Positions 17,615-25,878 of a stretch of DNA of 64,000 nucleotides are shown one piece after another (the stretch's first letter is position 1; every line of letters begins with the position of its first letter). The notes under the pieces are model-generated. The model did no database searches. It was not told where the DNA came from and saw only the letters and a program-made list of their open reading frames with translations. The stretch is taken from assembly GCF_000472965.1 (NCBI RefSeq), contig NZ_AXAU01000002.1:416751-480750 (forward strand), in the 5' to 3' direction. The translations under genes and the position numbers were made by a program. This DNA is from Bradyrhizobium murdochi. GTDB taxonomy: Bacteria > Pseudomonadota > Alphaproteobacteria > Rhizobiales > Xanthobacteraceae.

Positions 17615-18973
17615 TTACCGAATCGTGACCGGCGCGGGCAGCGGTGGCACTACCGCCGGCTGCGCACCGGCAGCGGGCGCCAGTTGGGCCTGCGCCGGTC
17701 GGGGGGCTGCTGCGGCAGCCTGGCCGCCAGCGGCGGGCGGCGGAGCGGCTGACGCGCTTGCGGTATTGGCGGGCGGGGGGCCGCCGGGCATCACCACCAC
17801 GCGGGTACCGACCTTGGCGCGCTCGAACAGGTCCGAGACGTCCTCGTTCAGCATGCCGATACAGCCCGAGGATACGAACTTGCCGATCGTCGAAGGCTGG
17901 TTGGTGCCGTGGATGCGGTAGATGGTCGAACCCAGATACATTGCACGTGCGCCGAGCGGATTGCCGGGGCCACCGGCCATGAAGCGCGGCAGATAGGGCT
18001 GGCGCTCGATCATCTCGGTCGGCGGATGCCAGTCCGGCCACTCGGCCTTGCGGCTGATCTTCTGCACGCCGTTCCAGGTGAAGCCGTCGCGGCCGACGCG
18101 GACGCCGTAGCGGATCGCGCGTCCGCCACCGAGGACGTAATAGAGGTGGGTATTGGCGGTATCGACCACGATGGTGCCCGCGGGCTCCTTGGTCGTGAAG
18201 GCCACTTCCTGGCGGCGCAGATGCGGCGGAAGCTGCGCAGGGCCGACTTCCGGCTGCTCTTCCGGCGGCAGCGCGGCCAGTTGCACCGGCTTGCCATCAG
18301 CTCCAACGGCGGGTTGCTGCGACTGCGGGAGCGCGCCAGTGGCGGAGGGCGCGGCCGCCGGTGCGGCGCCGATGGCCCCCGGCGGGCGCAGGCCGGCGCG
18401 GTCGTCGTTCGGATAGACGATACCGGCGCCGGGAATGCGGCTATCGCCGCGATCCGAATAGACCGGCTGCTGCGCACCGGGCGGACGGTCCGCATAGATC
18501 ACCGGCGGCGGACCGGCCGGGCGGCCGTAACGCGGATCGTCGGGCGAAAGGATCGGGCCCGTCGGCGTCGCTGCGCCACGGTCCGAATAGGCCGGGCCAG
18601 CGGCCGGACGGCCGTAGCGCGGGTCGTCCGGAGAAAGGATGGGGCCCGTGGGCATCGGCGTGCCGCGGTCCGAATAGACCGGGGCGGGCGCCGGGCGGCC
18701 ATAGCGGGGATCGCTGGGCGACAGCACCGGGCCGGGCGACGGCAACGCCGCCGAACTCGGCGCGTTCGGCGCCTCGTCGTCCTCCAATGCGTCGAAATCA
18801 GGTTCGCCGGGGCGTCGTTCGTCAACCGCATAGCCACCGGGCACGTACGGTCCGGGCGCCGTCGAATAGACCTGGCCGGGAGCTGACGGATAGCTCTGCG
18901 CATGGGCGAGCGAAGTTCCCGCCATGCCAGCGGCAATGGCGGCACAAATCGTCAAAATGCGGTTGTTCATCAT
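17615..18973 (-). CDS. L,D-transpeptidase (YkuD domain) with long Pro-rich repeat linker
   Basis: A 452-residue periplasmic enzyme. A signal peptide (MMNNRILTICAAIAAGMAGTSLAHA) starts at ATG 18973; AAAGGCG precedes it. Residues about 45-245 are disordered and contain about four copies of a unit with core LSPDDPRYGRPA-x(2-5)-YSDRG. The YkuD domain (about 262-410) has the catalytic signature IHGTNQPSTIGKFVSSGCIGM with His355 and Cys371. Such enzymes make 3-3 cross-links or attach lipoproteins to peptidoglycan. The disordered arm may span the periplasm. Confidence 0.9.
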   Translation of the reverse strand: MMNNRILTICAAIAAGMAGTSLAHAQSYPSAPGQVYSTAPGPYVPGGYAVDERRPGEPDFDALEDDEAPNAPSSAALPSPGPVLSPSDPRYGRPAPAPVYSDRGTPMPTGPILSPDDPRYGRPAAGPAYSDRGAATPTGPILSPDDPRYGRPAGPPPVIYADRPPGAQQPVYSDRGDSRIPGAGIVYPNDDRAGLRPPGAIGAAPAAAPSATGALPQSQQPAVGADGKPVQLAALPPEEQPEVGPAQLPPHLRRQEVAFTTKEPAGTIVVDTANTHLYYVLGGGRAIRYGVRVGRDGFTWNGVQKISRKAEWPDWHPPTEMIERQPYLPRFMAGGPGNPLGARAMYLGSTIYRIHGTNQPSTIGKFVSSGCIGMLNEDVSDLFERAKVGTRVVVMPGGPPPANTASASAAPPPAAGGQAAAAAPRPAQAQLAPAAGAQPAVVPPLPAPVTIR

Positions 18974-19336
18974 CGCCTTTGTATAGACCCCAAGCCCCAC
19001 CGGACGGTTAACGGCAGATGACGGAAGATCGCGGCGCATTCAAGACAAATCCGCGAAATTCGGCCCAAACCAGTCATTTGTGATCGCAGCCAAGGTGCGT
19101 GTGATCGCAGCAAAGCTGCGGCAAAGATGCCTCAGGACGGCGGAAATCGCTGTCGGCGGGTGTGCGCGAACGTCGAACCGCAGATTTTGTAACAAAAAGC
19201 CGCCGGGCATTGAGATACTCTCAAATCGGCCTGATTCGCGCGCCCACCCTCCGCCGCGTCCGGCCCGCCCAGTGGTCACCGCGTTCCCTTAGCAAGCAAT
19301 AACCCTCAGAGATCAAAGAGGGTGGAACCCGAGTCC
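18974..19336. other. Divergent promoter region without a gene
   Basis: About 360 bases between the L,D-transpeptidase gene and the anchored Ala/Pro-rich protein gene. It contains two direct copies of GTGATCGCAGC (19080-19090 and 19101-19111, 21 bases apart, two helical turns), which could be a regulator site. No credible gene. Confidence 0.45.
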
Positions 19337-20203
19337 ATGCTTCCCGGCTTTCGTTTTTTGTTCATCGCGATCGTGCTGTCGATGTCGATCCTGGTTTTCG
19401 GTCTTGGCGCTGCCGCCCTGTTGCGGGCTGCGCATGAGGAATTCGCCAATCTTCCCTCGCGACGGGCGGCGCCCGAACCGATGTTCGCCCGCCCGAACGA
19501 TGACCCGCTGCCGAGCCTAGCGTTGCTGCGCGTCGACCCACCCGTCGCGGAGAGGCCGGTCGACAATGTCCCGGCCGACAATGTCCCGACCGCCGCCGTT
19601 CCGGAAGCAGCCTCGGAGGCACCGACCGCGCAGACTCCAGACATCAGTCCGGCAGAGCCCGAGAAATTGGCTGCAGTGACGCCGGCAGAGTTGATGCCGA
19701 CCGAAGCCGCCAGGGAAGCTGCCAAGGAAGCCGCCAGGGAAGCCGCCAAGCCGGGAGCGCCGGCGGCGGACACGATTGCGGAGACACCAGCCGCCCCGGC
19801 CTCCGCGGTCCAAACCGAGGCACCCGCTCCCGGTGCGGAAGTGACGCTCGTCGCCGTCCCTGAGCCGGAGCACACCGCCGCTGCCGCCTCGCCTCCCGCG
19901 GTGCCGGCAACGGACGCGCCCTCACTTGAAGACAACGCCGCCGTGACCAGGATCGCGACGCTCGGCGGTCCCGCCCTCATCGTCGATGAAAAGACATCGG
20001 CCAAGATCACGGAAGCCAAGACCACGGAAGCGAAGCCCGATCGCAGCGCCGTCAAGAAGCGGGCCGCGCAGCAGGCCCGGGAACGGCAGCGGATTGCGGT
20101 ACGGCGGGCACGTCTGGCTCGCGAGGCAGCGCTGGCCCAACAGCAACTGCAGGCCAATCCGTTCGCGCAATTCCAGACCCCAACCCCGCGCGCGACGCGG
20201 TAG
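19337..20203 (+). CDS. Membrane-anchored Ala/Pro/Glu-rich protein
   Basis: A 288-residue protein with one N-terminal transmembrane segment (LFIAIVLSMSILVFGLGAAALL, about 7-28). It is followed by a long low-complexity Ala/Pro/Glu region (about 60-210, including EAAREAAKEAAREAAK), and a basic helical C-terminus (about 230-280). It probably spans the periplasm or cytosol as a disordered tether. GTG 19322 is possible but sits directly against AAAGAGG, so ATG 19337 (11 bases after GAGGGTGG) is preferred. Function unknown. Confidence 0.7.
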   Translation: MLPGFRFLFIAIVLSMSILVFGLGAAALLRAAHEEFANLPSRRAAPEPMFARPNDDPLPSLALLRVDPPVAERPVDNVPADNVPTAAVPEAASEAPTAQTPDISPAEPEKLAAVTPAELMPTEAAREAAKEAAREAAKPGAPAADTIAETPAAPASAVQTEAPAPGAEVTLVAVPEPEHTAAAASPPAVPATDAPSLEDNAAVTRIATLGGPALIVDEKTSAKITEAKTTEAKPDRSAVKKRAAQQARERQRIAVRRARLAREAALAQQQLQANPFAQFQTPTPRATR

Positions 20204-20210
20204 CGCTTGA

Positions 20211-21065
20211 TCAAGCCGGGCCGGTTGCGACCGGCGGGCCATCGGCTGCGCCCCACTCCGTCCACGAGCCGTCATAGAGCGCCGGGTTCTCGACGCCGAG
20301 ACGATAGAGCGCCAGCGTCAGCACGGCGGCGCTGACGCCGGATCCGCAACTCGTGACGATGGGTGCATCAAGCTTCACGCCGGCGCCTGAGAACGCCGCC
20401 CGCAACTCTTCGAGCGGCTTCATCGTGCCGGTCGCGGCGTCGAACAGATTGTTGTAGGGCAGGCTGAGGCTACCCGGGATGTGCCCGGAGCGAAGTCCCG
20501 GCCGCGGCTCGGCGACCTTGCCCTGATAGCGTTCATTGGCGCGCGCATCGATCACCTGCTCGGCGCGGCTCGCGAGGTTTTCGACCAATTGCTGCATGCT
20601 GCGCGTGCGCCGGGCATCGAACGTCGCCTTGAACGTCGAAGGCTTCGGCGTCACCTGCCCGCTCTCAACCTTGCGGCCTTCCATGACCCACTTCTTCAGG
20701 CCGCCATCGAGCACGCGCACGTCCTTGCCGAACGACAGGAACATCCACCACACCCGGGGTGCGGCGACCCAGCCGCCGGAATCATAGACCACGACCGTGT
20801 CGTCATTGCCGATCCCGAGCGCGCCGACGTCGCGGCCGAATTGCTCGGCGGAAGGAAACATATGCGGCAGCGGATTGGAATGGTCGGACACCGCATCGAC
20901 GTCAAAGAACACCGCGCCCGGAATATGCGCGGCGAGATAGTCATCTTTCGGCAGCGGCATCACGCCCGGCATCTTGAACGAGGCGTCGACGATTTTGACG
21001 TTGGAATCGTTCAGGTGCGCGGCGAGCCATTCGGTGGTGACGAGCGGGTCAGTGGTGGTGGGCAT
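20211..21065 (-). CDS. sseA: 3-mercaptopyruvate sulfurtransferase
   Basis: A 284-residue tandem rhodanese protein. The N-terminal domain is inactive and the C-terminal domain carries the active-site loop CGSGVSA (Cys240), close to the CGSGVTA of SseA-type mercaptopyruvate sulfurtransferases. It transfers sulfur from 3-mercaptopyruvate to thiols or cyanide in the cytosol. GHIPGSLSLPY and VIDARANERY motifs are present. First of a minus-strand set that continues upstream with a single-domain rhodanese and a VWA protein. Confidence 0.92.
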   Translation of the reverse strand: MPTTTDPLVTTEWLAAHLNDSNVKIVDASFKMPGVMPLPKDDYLAAHIPGAVFFDVDAVSDHSNPLPHMFPSAEQFGRDVGALGIGNDDTVVVYDSGGWVAAPRVWWMFLSFGKDVRVLDGGLKKWVMEGRKVESGQVTPKPSTFKATFDARRTRSMQQLVENLASRAEQVIDARANERYQGKVAEPRPGLRSGHIPGSLSLPYNNLFDAATGTMKPLEELRAAFSGAGVKLDAPIVTSCGSGVSAAVLTLALYRLGVENPALYDGSWTEWGAADGPPVATGPA

Positions 21066-21082
21066 AGTGCAAAATCCCTGCT

Positions 21083-21181
21083 GTCATTCCGGGGCACGCG
21101 AAACGTGAACTCAGGGGCGCGATTGCGCCCCTGAGAATCTCGAGATTCCGGGTCTGGTCCTTCGGACCATCCCGGAATGAC
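21083..21181. repeat. Palindromic repeat, family D (GTCATTCCGGGG), copy 1
   Basis: GTCATTCCGGGGCACGCG at the left and CCATCCCGGAATGAC at the right, with inner palindromes CAGGGGCGCGATTGCGCCCCTG and AATCTCGAGATT. It lies between sseA and the rhodanese gene. Related copies at 21633-21743 and 35495-35575. Confidence 0.8.
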
Positions 21182-21190
21182 GCGGAGAAC

Positions 21191-21604
21191 TTAAGCCTTC
21201 TTCTTCGGCTCCCATTTCTCGACCGGGCCGCCGGCGTCGCGCCAGGCGGCGAAGCCGCCGCCCATATGCGCAACCGGCTTCAGGCCCATGTCCTGCGCGG
21301 TCTTGGCCGCGAGCGCCGAGCGCATGCCGCCGGCGCAATGGAAGATGAACTTCTTGTCCTCCTGGAAGATCGGCTTGGCATAGGGGCTTTGCGGATCGAT
21401 CCAGAATTCCAGCATGCCGCGGGTGCAGGAGAACGCGCCGGGAATCTTGCCCTCGCGTTCGATCTCGCGGGGATCGCGGATATCGACGATCACGACGCCC
21501 GGATCCTGCGCGGCCTTGATGGCCTCAGCGGCGCTGACAGTCTCGATCTCGGCATTGGCTTCGTCGATCAGGGATTTGATGCCGCGGTGAATGGTCTGGG
21601 GCAT
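21191..21604 (-). CDS. Single-domain rhodanese-like protein
   Basis: A 137-residue rhodanese with VVIVDIRDPREIEREGKIPGA (about 37-57) and the active-site loop HCAGGMRSALAA (Cys90). The Met start at 21604 is chosen because the upstream extension is repeat DNA. It probably carries persulfide sulfur. Its place between sseA and the VWA gene suggests a sulfur relay connected to the neighbouring AAA+/VWA pair. That link is inference. Confidence 0.88.
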   Translation of the reverse strand: MPQTIHRGIKSLIDEANAEIETVSAAEAIKAAQDPGVVIVDIRDPREIEREGKIPGAFSCTRGMLEFWIDPQSPYAKPIFQEDKKFIFHCAGGMRSALAAKTAQDMGLKPVAHMGGGFAAWRDAGGPVEKWEPKKKA

Positions 21605-21632
21605 TGATTGCGCCTTTCGTTGTTCTTGGCCC

Positions 21633-21743
21633 GTCATTCCGGGGCGCGCGCAGCGCGAACCCGGAATCTCGATCCGCAAAATAACCTCTAGATTCTCCGA
21701 TGTGCAATTGCACATCGTAGTTCGCTTCGCGCCCCGGAATGAC
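21633..21743. repeat. Palindromic repeat, family D, copy 2
   Basis: GTCATTCCGGGGCGCGCG pairs with CGCGCCCCGGAATGAC, and the centre holds the perfect palindrome GATGTGCAATTGCACATC (21699-21716). The element ends 6 bases before the VWA gene stop. Longer than copy 3. Confidence 0.8.
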
Positions 21744-21748
21744 AGCGA

Positions 21749-22924
21749 CTACCGCACCAATTCCTTCATCGCGGCTTCGAGGCCTTCGATCGTGATCGGG
21801 TACATGCGATCCGAAAGCAGCCGGCGGATGATGGTGGTGGATTCCGAATAGTCCCAGTGTTTCTGCGCCACCGGATTGAGCCACACCGTGTGCGGATAGG
21901 TGCGCGTGATGCGCTCCAGCCAGACCGCGCCGGCTTCCTCGTTCACATGCTCGACCGAGCCGCCCGGCACCATGATCTCATACGGTGACATCGAGGCGTC
22001 GCCGACGAACACCACCTTGTAGTCGTGCGGATATTTGTGCAGCACGTCCCATGTCGGCGTGCGGTCGGTGAAGCGACGCTTGTTCTGCTTCCACACGCCT
22101 TCATAGAGACAGTTGTGGAAGTAAAAATATTCCATGTGCTTGAACTCGGACTTCGCGGCCGAGAACAGCTCCTCGACCTGCTCGATATGGGAATCCATCG
22201 AGCCACCGATGTCGAAGAACACCAAAACCTTCACCGCATTGCGGCGCTCGGGGCGCATGTGCACGTCGAGATAGCCGTGGTTGGCGGTCTCCCTGATCGT
22301 GGTGTCCAAATCGAGTTCGTCGGGCGCGCCGGTGCGGGCGAATTTGCGCAGACGGCGCAGCGCGATCTTGATGTTGCGGATGCCGAGCTCGACATTGCCG
22401 TCGAGGTCCTTGAACTCGCGCTTGTCCCACACCTTCACCGCGCGGTTGTTGCGATTCTTCTCCTGCCCGATTCTGACGCCTTCGGGATTGTAGCCATAGG
22501 CACCGAACGGCGAGGTGCCGGCGGTGCCGATCCACTTGTTGCCGCCCTGATGACGGCCCTGCTGTTCCTTCAGGCGCTGGCGAAGCGTCTCCATGAGCTT
22601 GTCCCAGCCCATCGCCTCGATCTGCTTCTTCTCTTCCTCGGTGAGGTATTTTTCCGCGAGCTTCTTCAGCCATTCGGCGGGAATGTCTGCCTTCTCCATG
22701 GCATCCAGCAGGCTTTCCAGCCCCTTGAACACGGTGCCGAAGACGCGGTCGAACTTGTCGAGGTTGCGCTCGTCCTTCACCAAAGCGGCGCGGGAGAGAT
22801 AGTAGAAATTCTCCACCGTCTGATCGGCGAGGTCGGCGTCGAGCGCCTCCATCAGCGTCAGATATTCGCGCAGCGTCACCGGGACCTGTGCGTCGCGCAA
22901 CGATGTGAAGAATTGCAGGAACAT
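21749..22924 (-). CDS. VWA domain protein of the CoxE-like type
   Basis: A 391-residue soluble protein. The N-terminal half is helical (DUF-like, about 1-200). The VWA domain at about 230-385 has the metal-ion-dependent motif DIGGSMD (about 240-246, where the usual DxSxS first Ser is Gly) and a downstream DAS (VFVGDASMSPYEI, about 318). Such proteins pair with MoxR/CoxD AAA+ ATPases as chaperones for metal or cofactor insertion. The MoxR gene lies divergently at 23408-24250, with one small gene between. Role is inferred from family. Confidence 0.85.
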   Translation of the reverse strand: MFLQFFTSLRDAQVPVTLREYLTLMEALDADLADQTVENFYYLSRAALVKDERNLDKFDRVFGTVFKGLESLLDAMEKADIPAEWLKKLAEKYLTEEEKKQIEAMGWDKLMETLRQRLKEQQGRHQGGNKWIGTAGTSPFGAYGYNPEGVRIGQEKNRNNRAVKVWDKREFKDLDGNVELGIRNIKIALRRLRKFARTGAPDELDLDTTIRETANHGYLDVHMRPERRNAVKVLVFFDIGGSMDSHIEQVEELFSAAKSEFKHMEYFYFHNCLYEGVWKQNKRRFTDRTPTWDVLHKYPHDYKVVFVGDASMSPYEIMVPGGSVEHVNEEAGAVWLERITRTYPHTVWLNPVAQKHWDYSESTTIIRRLLSDRMYPITIEGLEAAMKELVR

Positions 22925-23065
22925 GGGTTACAGATTGCCCGCCGGGCGGCACACGTCAAGGGCCAGAGCGTGTCAAAGTCCGGCGCATAGCTGTCAGACC
23001 TAGACCGGGTGGGTTTTTCAATTACAATCGACCTGTAAAAGGCTTATTCCAGCAGGGGAAATTCA

Positions 23066-23308
23066 ATGGGAATCGTAGCGGCGCTGGTCATTGGCGGTAT
23101 TGCGGGCTGGCTTGCCGGGTTGATCGTGCGCGGCGCAGGCTTCGGGCTGATCGGCAATATCGTGATCGGCATCATCGGCGCGCTGCTGGCGAGCTGGCTG
23201 TTGCCGCAGCTCGGCGTCAGCCTCGGCGCAGGCTGGATCCGCGATATCGTCAACGCCACCATCGGCGCGGTGATCATCCTGGTGATCCTGTCGCTGATCA
23301 GACGCTGA
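23066..23308 (+). CDS. GlsB/YeaQ/YmgE family stress-response membrane protein
   Basis: An 80-residue protein of the transglycosylase-associated (GlsB/YeaQ) family. It has three hydrophobic segments (about 1-20, 24-47, 59-77), and the Gly-rich helices GGIAGWLAGLIVRGAGFGLIGNIVIGIIGALLASWL are diagnostic. It is usually induced by stress in the cytoplasmic membrane. Function not established. Followed by a hairpin at 23333-23353. Confidence 0.9.
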   Translation: MGIVAALVIGGIAGWLAGLIVRGAGFGLIGNIVIGIIGALLASWLLPQLGVSLGAGWIRDIVNATIGAVIILVILSLIRR

Positions 23309-23332
23309 GGATAAGCACATCGATTGCAATCG

Positions 23333-23356
23333 CGACCGCCGGACCGGCGGTCGTTT
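23333..23356 (+). terminator. Terminator-like hairpin after glsB-type gene
   Basis: CGACCGCCG pairs perfectly with CGGCGGTCG (loop GAC) and TTT follows. The run of T is short, so termination strength is uncertain. It separates the small gene from the MoxR gene. Confidence 0.6.
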
Positions 23357-23407
23357 ACTGTTCACGCCGCGAGCGGCTGACGAACGAACAACAAGGCAAA
23401 CGGATAG

Positions 23408-24250
23408 ATGAAATTTACCGGCACCAAGGACTATGTCGCCACCGACGACCTCAAGGTCGCCGTCAACGCCTCGATCGTGCTCGAGCGCCCGCTGCTGATC
23501 AAGGGCGAGCCCGGCACCGGCAAGACCGTGCTGGCGGAAGAAGTTGCGAAAGCGCTCGGCGCGCCGCTTCTGACCTGGCACATCAAGTCGACCACCAAGG
23601 CGCAGCAGGGCCTTTACGAATACGACGCAGTGTCGCGCCTGCGCGACAGCCAGCTCGGCGACCCCCGCGTTTCTGACATCTCCAACTACATCAAGCGCGG
23701 CAAATTGTGGGAAGCCTTTACCCACGACAAGCGCCCGGTACTCCTGATCGACGAGATCGACAAGGCCGACATCGAGTTTCCGAACGACCTGTTGCTCGAA
23801 CTCGATCGCATGGAGTTCTTCGTCTACGAGACCGGCGAGAACATCAAGGCGAGCCTGCGCCCGATCGTGATGATCACCTCGAACAACGAAAAGGAACTGC
23901 CGGACGCGTTCCTGCGCCGCTGCTTCTTCCACTACATCAAGTTTCCGGACGGCGACACCATGGGTCGGATCGTCGACGTGCACTTCCCCGGCATCAAGAA
24001 GCGTCTGGTGGAGGAAGCCTTGCGTATCTTCTTCGAGGTGCGCGAAGTGCCGGGGCTGAAGAAGAAGCCCTCGACCTCGGAGCTGCTCGACTGGCTCAAG
24101 CTCTTGCTGAACGAGGACATTACCCCGGAGATGCTGCGGGAGCGCGATCCGCGCAAGTTGATCCCGCCGCTGCATGGCGCACTTTTGAAGAACGAGCAGG
24201 ACGTGCACCTGTTCGAGCGGCTGGCGTTTCTCAGCCGACGCGAAGTGTAA
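23408..24250 (+). CDS. MoxR family AAA+ ATPase (CoxD-like)
   Basis: A 280-residue AAA+ ATPase of the MoxR class. Walker A is GEPGTGKT (about 37-44), Walker B is LLIDEIDKAD (about 111-120), sensor-1 is ITSNNEK (about 155) and the arginine finger region is FLRRCFFHY. The protein ends in a C-terminal helical lid (about 225-280). Members assemble as hexamers and act with VWA proteins as chaperones for metallo-enzyme or cofactor maturation. The partner VWA gene is at 21749-22924, on the other strand. Confidence 0.92.
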   Translation: MKFTGTKDYVATDDLKVAVNASIVLERPLLIKGEPGTGKTVLAEEVAKALGAPLLTWHIKSTTKAQQGLYEYDAVSRLRDSQLGDPRVSDISNYIKRGKLWEAFTHDKRPVLLIDEIDKADIEFPNDLLLELDRMEFFVYETGENIKASLRPIVMITSNNEKELPDAFLRRCFFHYIKFPDGDTMGRIVDVHFPGIKKRLVEEALRIFFEVREVPGLKKKPSTSELLDWLKLLLNEDITPEMLRERDPRKLIPPLHGALLKNEQDVHLFERLAFLSRREV

Positions 24251-24265
24251 TCGCTGACGACCGCG

Positions 24266-24293
24266 ACGCCAGAACCTGAGGTTCTGGCGTTTT
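24266..24293 (+). terminator. Intrinsic terminator after the MoxR gene
   Basis: ACGCCAGAACC pairs perfectly with GGTTCTGGCGT (loop TGA), followed by TTT. The 11-bp stem is stable, and it lies 16 bases after the stop. Confidence 0.78.
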
Positions 24294-24332
24294 GCTTTCG
24301 TAAACACGACCAACGAAAAAAGAACAGGGAAG

Positions 24333-25835
24333 ATGAACGTTCAAAGCCAGATCGACGCAACGTCACCCCGCACGACCGAGCATTTCGACGTCCTGATCGC
24401 CGGTGCCGGCATTTCCGGCGTGGGAGCGGCCTATCACCTCATCACGCAGTGCCCGGGAACGACGTTCGTGGCGCTCGAAGCGCAAAAAACCTTCGGCGGC
24501 ACCTGGACCACCCACCGCTATCCCGGCATCCGCTCCGACAGCGACCTCCACACCTTCGGTTACCGCTTCAAGCCGTGGACGACAGCGCCGATCGCGAGCG
24601 CCGCCGAAATCCTCAAATACATGGGTGAAGTGATCGAGGAGAACGATCTCGCCCGCCACATCCGCTACCGGCACACCATCACCTCAGCGAAATGGTCGAA
24701 CGAGGAAAACCTCTGGACCATCGAGGCCACGCGCACCGATACCGGCGAACAGCTGCGCTTCACCACCAATTTCTTCTGGATGTGCCAGGGCTATTATCGC
24801 CACACCGAGGGCTATACGCCGGAATGGAAGGACATGGCCAAGTTCAAGGGCCCGATCGTCCATCCACAGAAATGGCCTGAAGACCTCGACTACAAGAACA
24901 AGCGCGTCGTCGTGATCGGCTCGGGCGCTACCGCAGCGACGCTGATCCCGGCGCTGGCTCCCGATTGCGCGCACGTCACCATGCTGCAGCGTTCGCCGAC
25001 GTATTTTCGCACCGGGCGCAACGCGATCGAAATCGCCGAGGAGCTGCGGAAACTACAGGTCGACGAGACCTGGATTCACGAAATCACACGACGGAAAATC
25101 CTGTTCGACCAGGACGCCTTCACCCGCAAGACGTTCAATGAGCCGGAAGCGGCCAAGAAGGATTTGTTGTCGGCGGTCGAAGCCTATCTCGGCAAAGACT
25201 ACGACATCGCAACGCACTTCACGCCAAAATACCGGCCGTGGCGGCAGCGCATCGCCTTCATTCCTGATGGAGACCTGTTCCAGGGCATCAAGTCCGGCGA
25301 GGCCTCCGTCGTCACCGACGAGATCGAGAGCTTCACCGAAAAGGGCATTCTCTTGAAATCCGGCAAGGAGCTGGAGGCCGACATCATCATCACCGCGACC
25401 GGCTTCAACCTCTGCGCCACCGGCGACATCGAGTTTGCCATCGATGGCAAGCCGCTCGACTTCGCCGATACCGTGACCTATCGCGGCATGATGTTCACCG
25501 GTGTACCGAACCTGGTCTGGGTGTTCGGCTATTTCCGCGCGAGCTGGACGCTGCGCGTCGATCTCGTTGCCGACTTCGTCTGCCGGCTGCTCAAGCACAT
25601 GAAAGAAACCGGCGCGAAAAAGGTGACGCCGCAATTGCGTGCCGAAGACCACAACATGCCCCTATTGCCGTGGATCGATCCGGAGAATTTCAATCCCGGC
25701 TACATGATGCGCGGCATGCACCTGCTGCCCAAGCGCGGCGACAAGCCGGAATGGCAGCACAACCAGGACTACTGGGCGGAAAAGGACGAATTTCCGGCCA
25801 TCGACCTCAAGGACAAGGCATTCGTTTACGGCTGA
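24333..25835 (+). CDS. Flavin-containing monooxygenase, Baeyer-Villiger type
   Basis: A 500-residue FAD/NADPH monooxygenase. The FAD loop GAGISGVGAA is at about 24-33. The Baeyer-Villiger fingerprint FKGPIVHPQKWP matches FxGxxxHxxxWP (about 168-179). The NADPH loop is VVIGSGATAATLIPALA (about 189-205) and a late ATG motif is in ITATGFNL. It resembles EthA-type enzymes that oxidise ketones or thioamides. The substrate is not known. Its neighbour is a methyltransferase convergent to it. Confidence 0.9.
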   Translation: MNVQSQIDATSPRTTEHFDVLIAGAGISGVGAAYHLITQCPGTTFVALEAQKTFGGTWTTHRYPGIRSDSDLHTFGYRFKPWTTAPIASAAEILKYMGEVIEENDLARHIRYRHTITSAKWSNEENLWTIEATRTDTGEQLRFTTNFFWMCQGYYRHTEGYTPEWKDMAKFKGPIVHPQKWPEDLDYKNKRVVVIGSGATAATLIPALAPDCAHVTMLQRSPTYFRTGRNAIEIAEELRKLQVDETWIHEITRRKILFDQDAFTRKTFNEPEAAKKDLLSAVEAYLGKDYDIATHFTPKYRPWRQRIAFIPDGDLFQGIKSGEASVVTDEIESFTEKGILLKSGKELEADIIITATGFNLCATGDIEFAIDGKPLDFADTVTYRGMMFTGVPNLVWVFGYFRASWTLRVDLVADFVCRLLKHMKETGAKKVTPQLRAEDHNMPLLPWIDPENFNPGYMMRGMHLLPKRGDKPEWQHNQDYWAEKDEFPAIDLKDKAFVYG

Positions 25836-25844
25836 AGCCGGTCA

Positions 25845-25873
25845 CCGGGTGAGGGCTGCATCCCCTCACCCGG
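25845..25873. terminator. Bidirectional terminator-like hairpin between two convergent genes
   Basis: CCGGGTGAGGG pairs with CCCTCACCCGG (11 bp, loop of 7). It lies between the stops of the monooxygenase and methyltransferase genes (9 and 5 bases away). No clear U-run; it may terminate both directions. Confidence 0.6.
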
Positions 25874-25878
25874 CTTCT

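Noticed and set aside
23063..24313. 416-codon open frame antisense to the MoxR ATPase gene
   Set aside because: The plus strand encodes a clear AAA+ ATPase with Walker motifs; the antisense frame is a known effect of codon bias.
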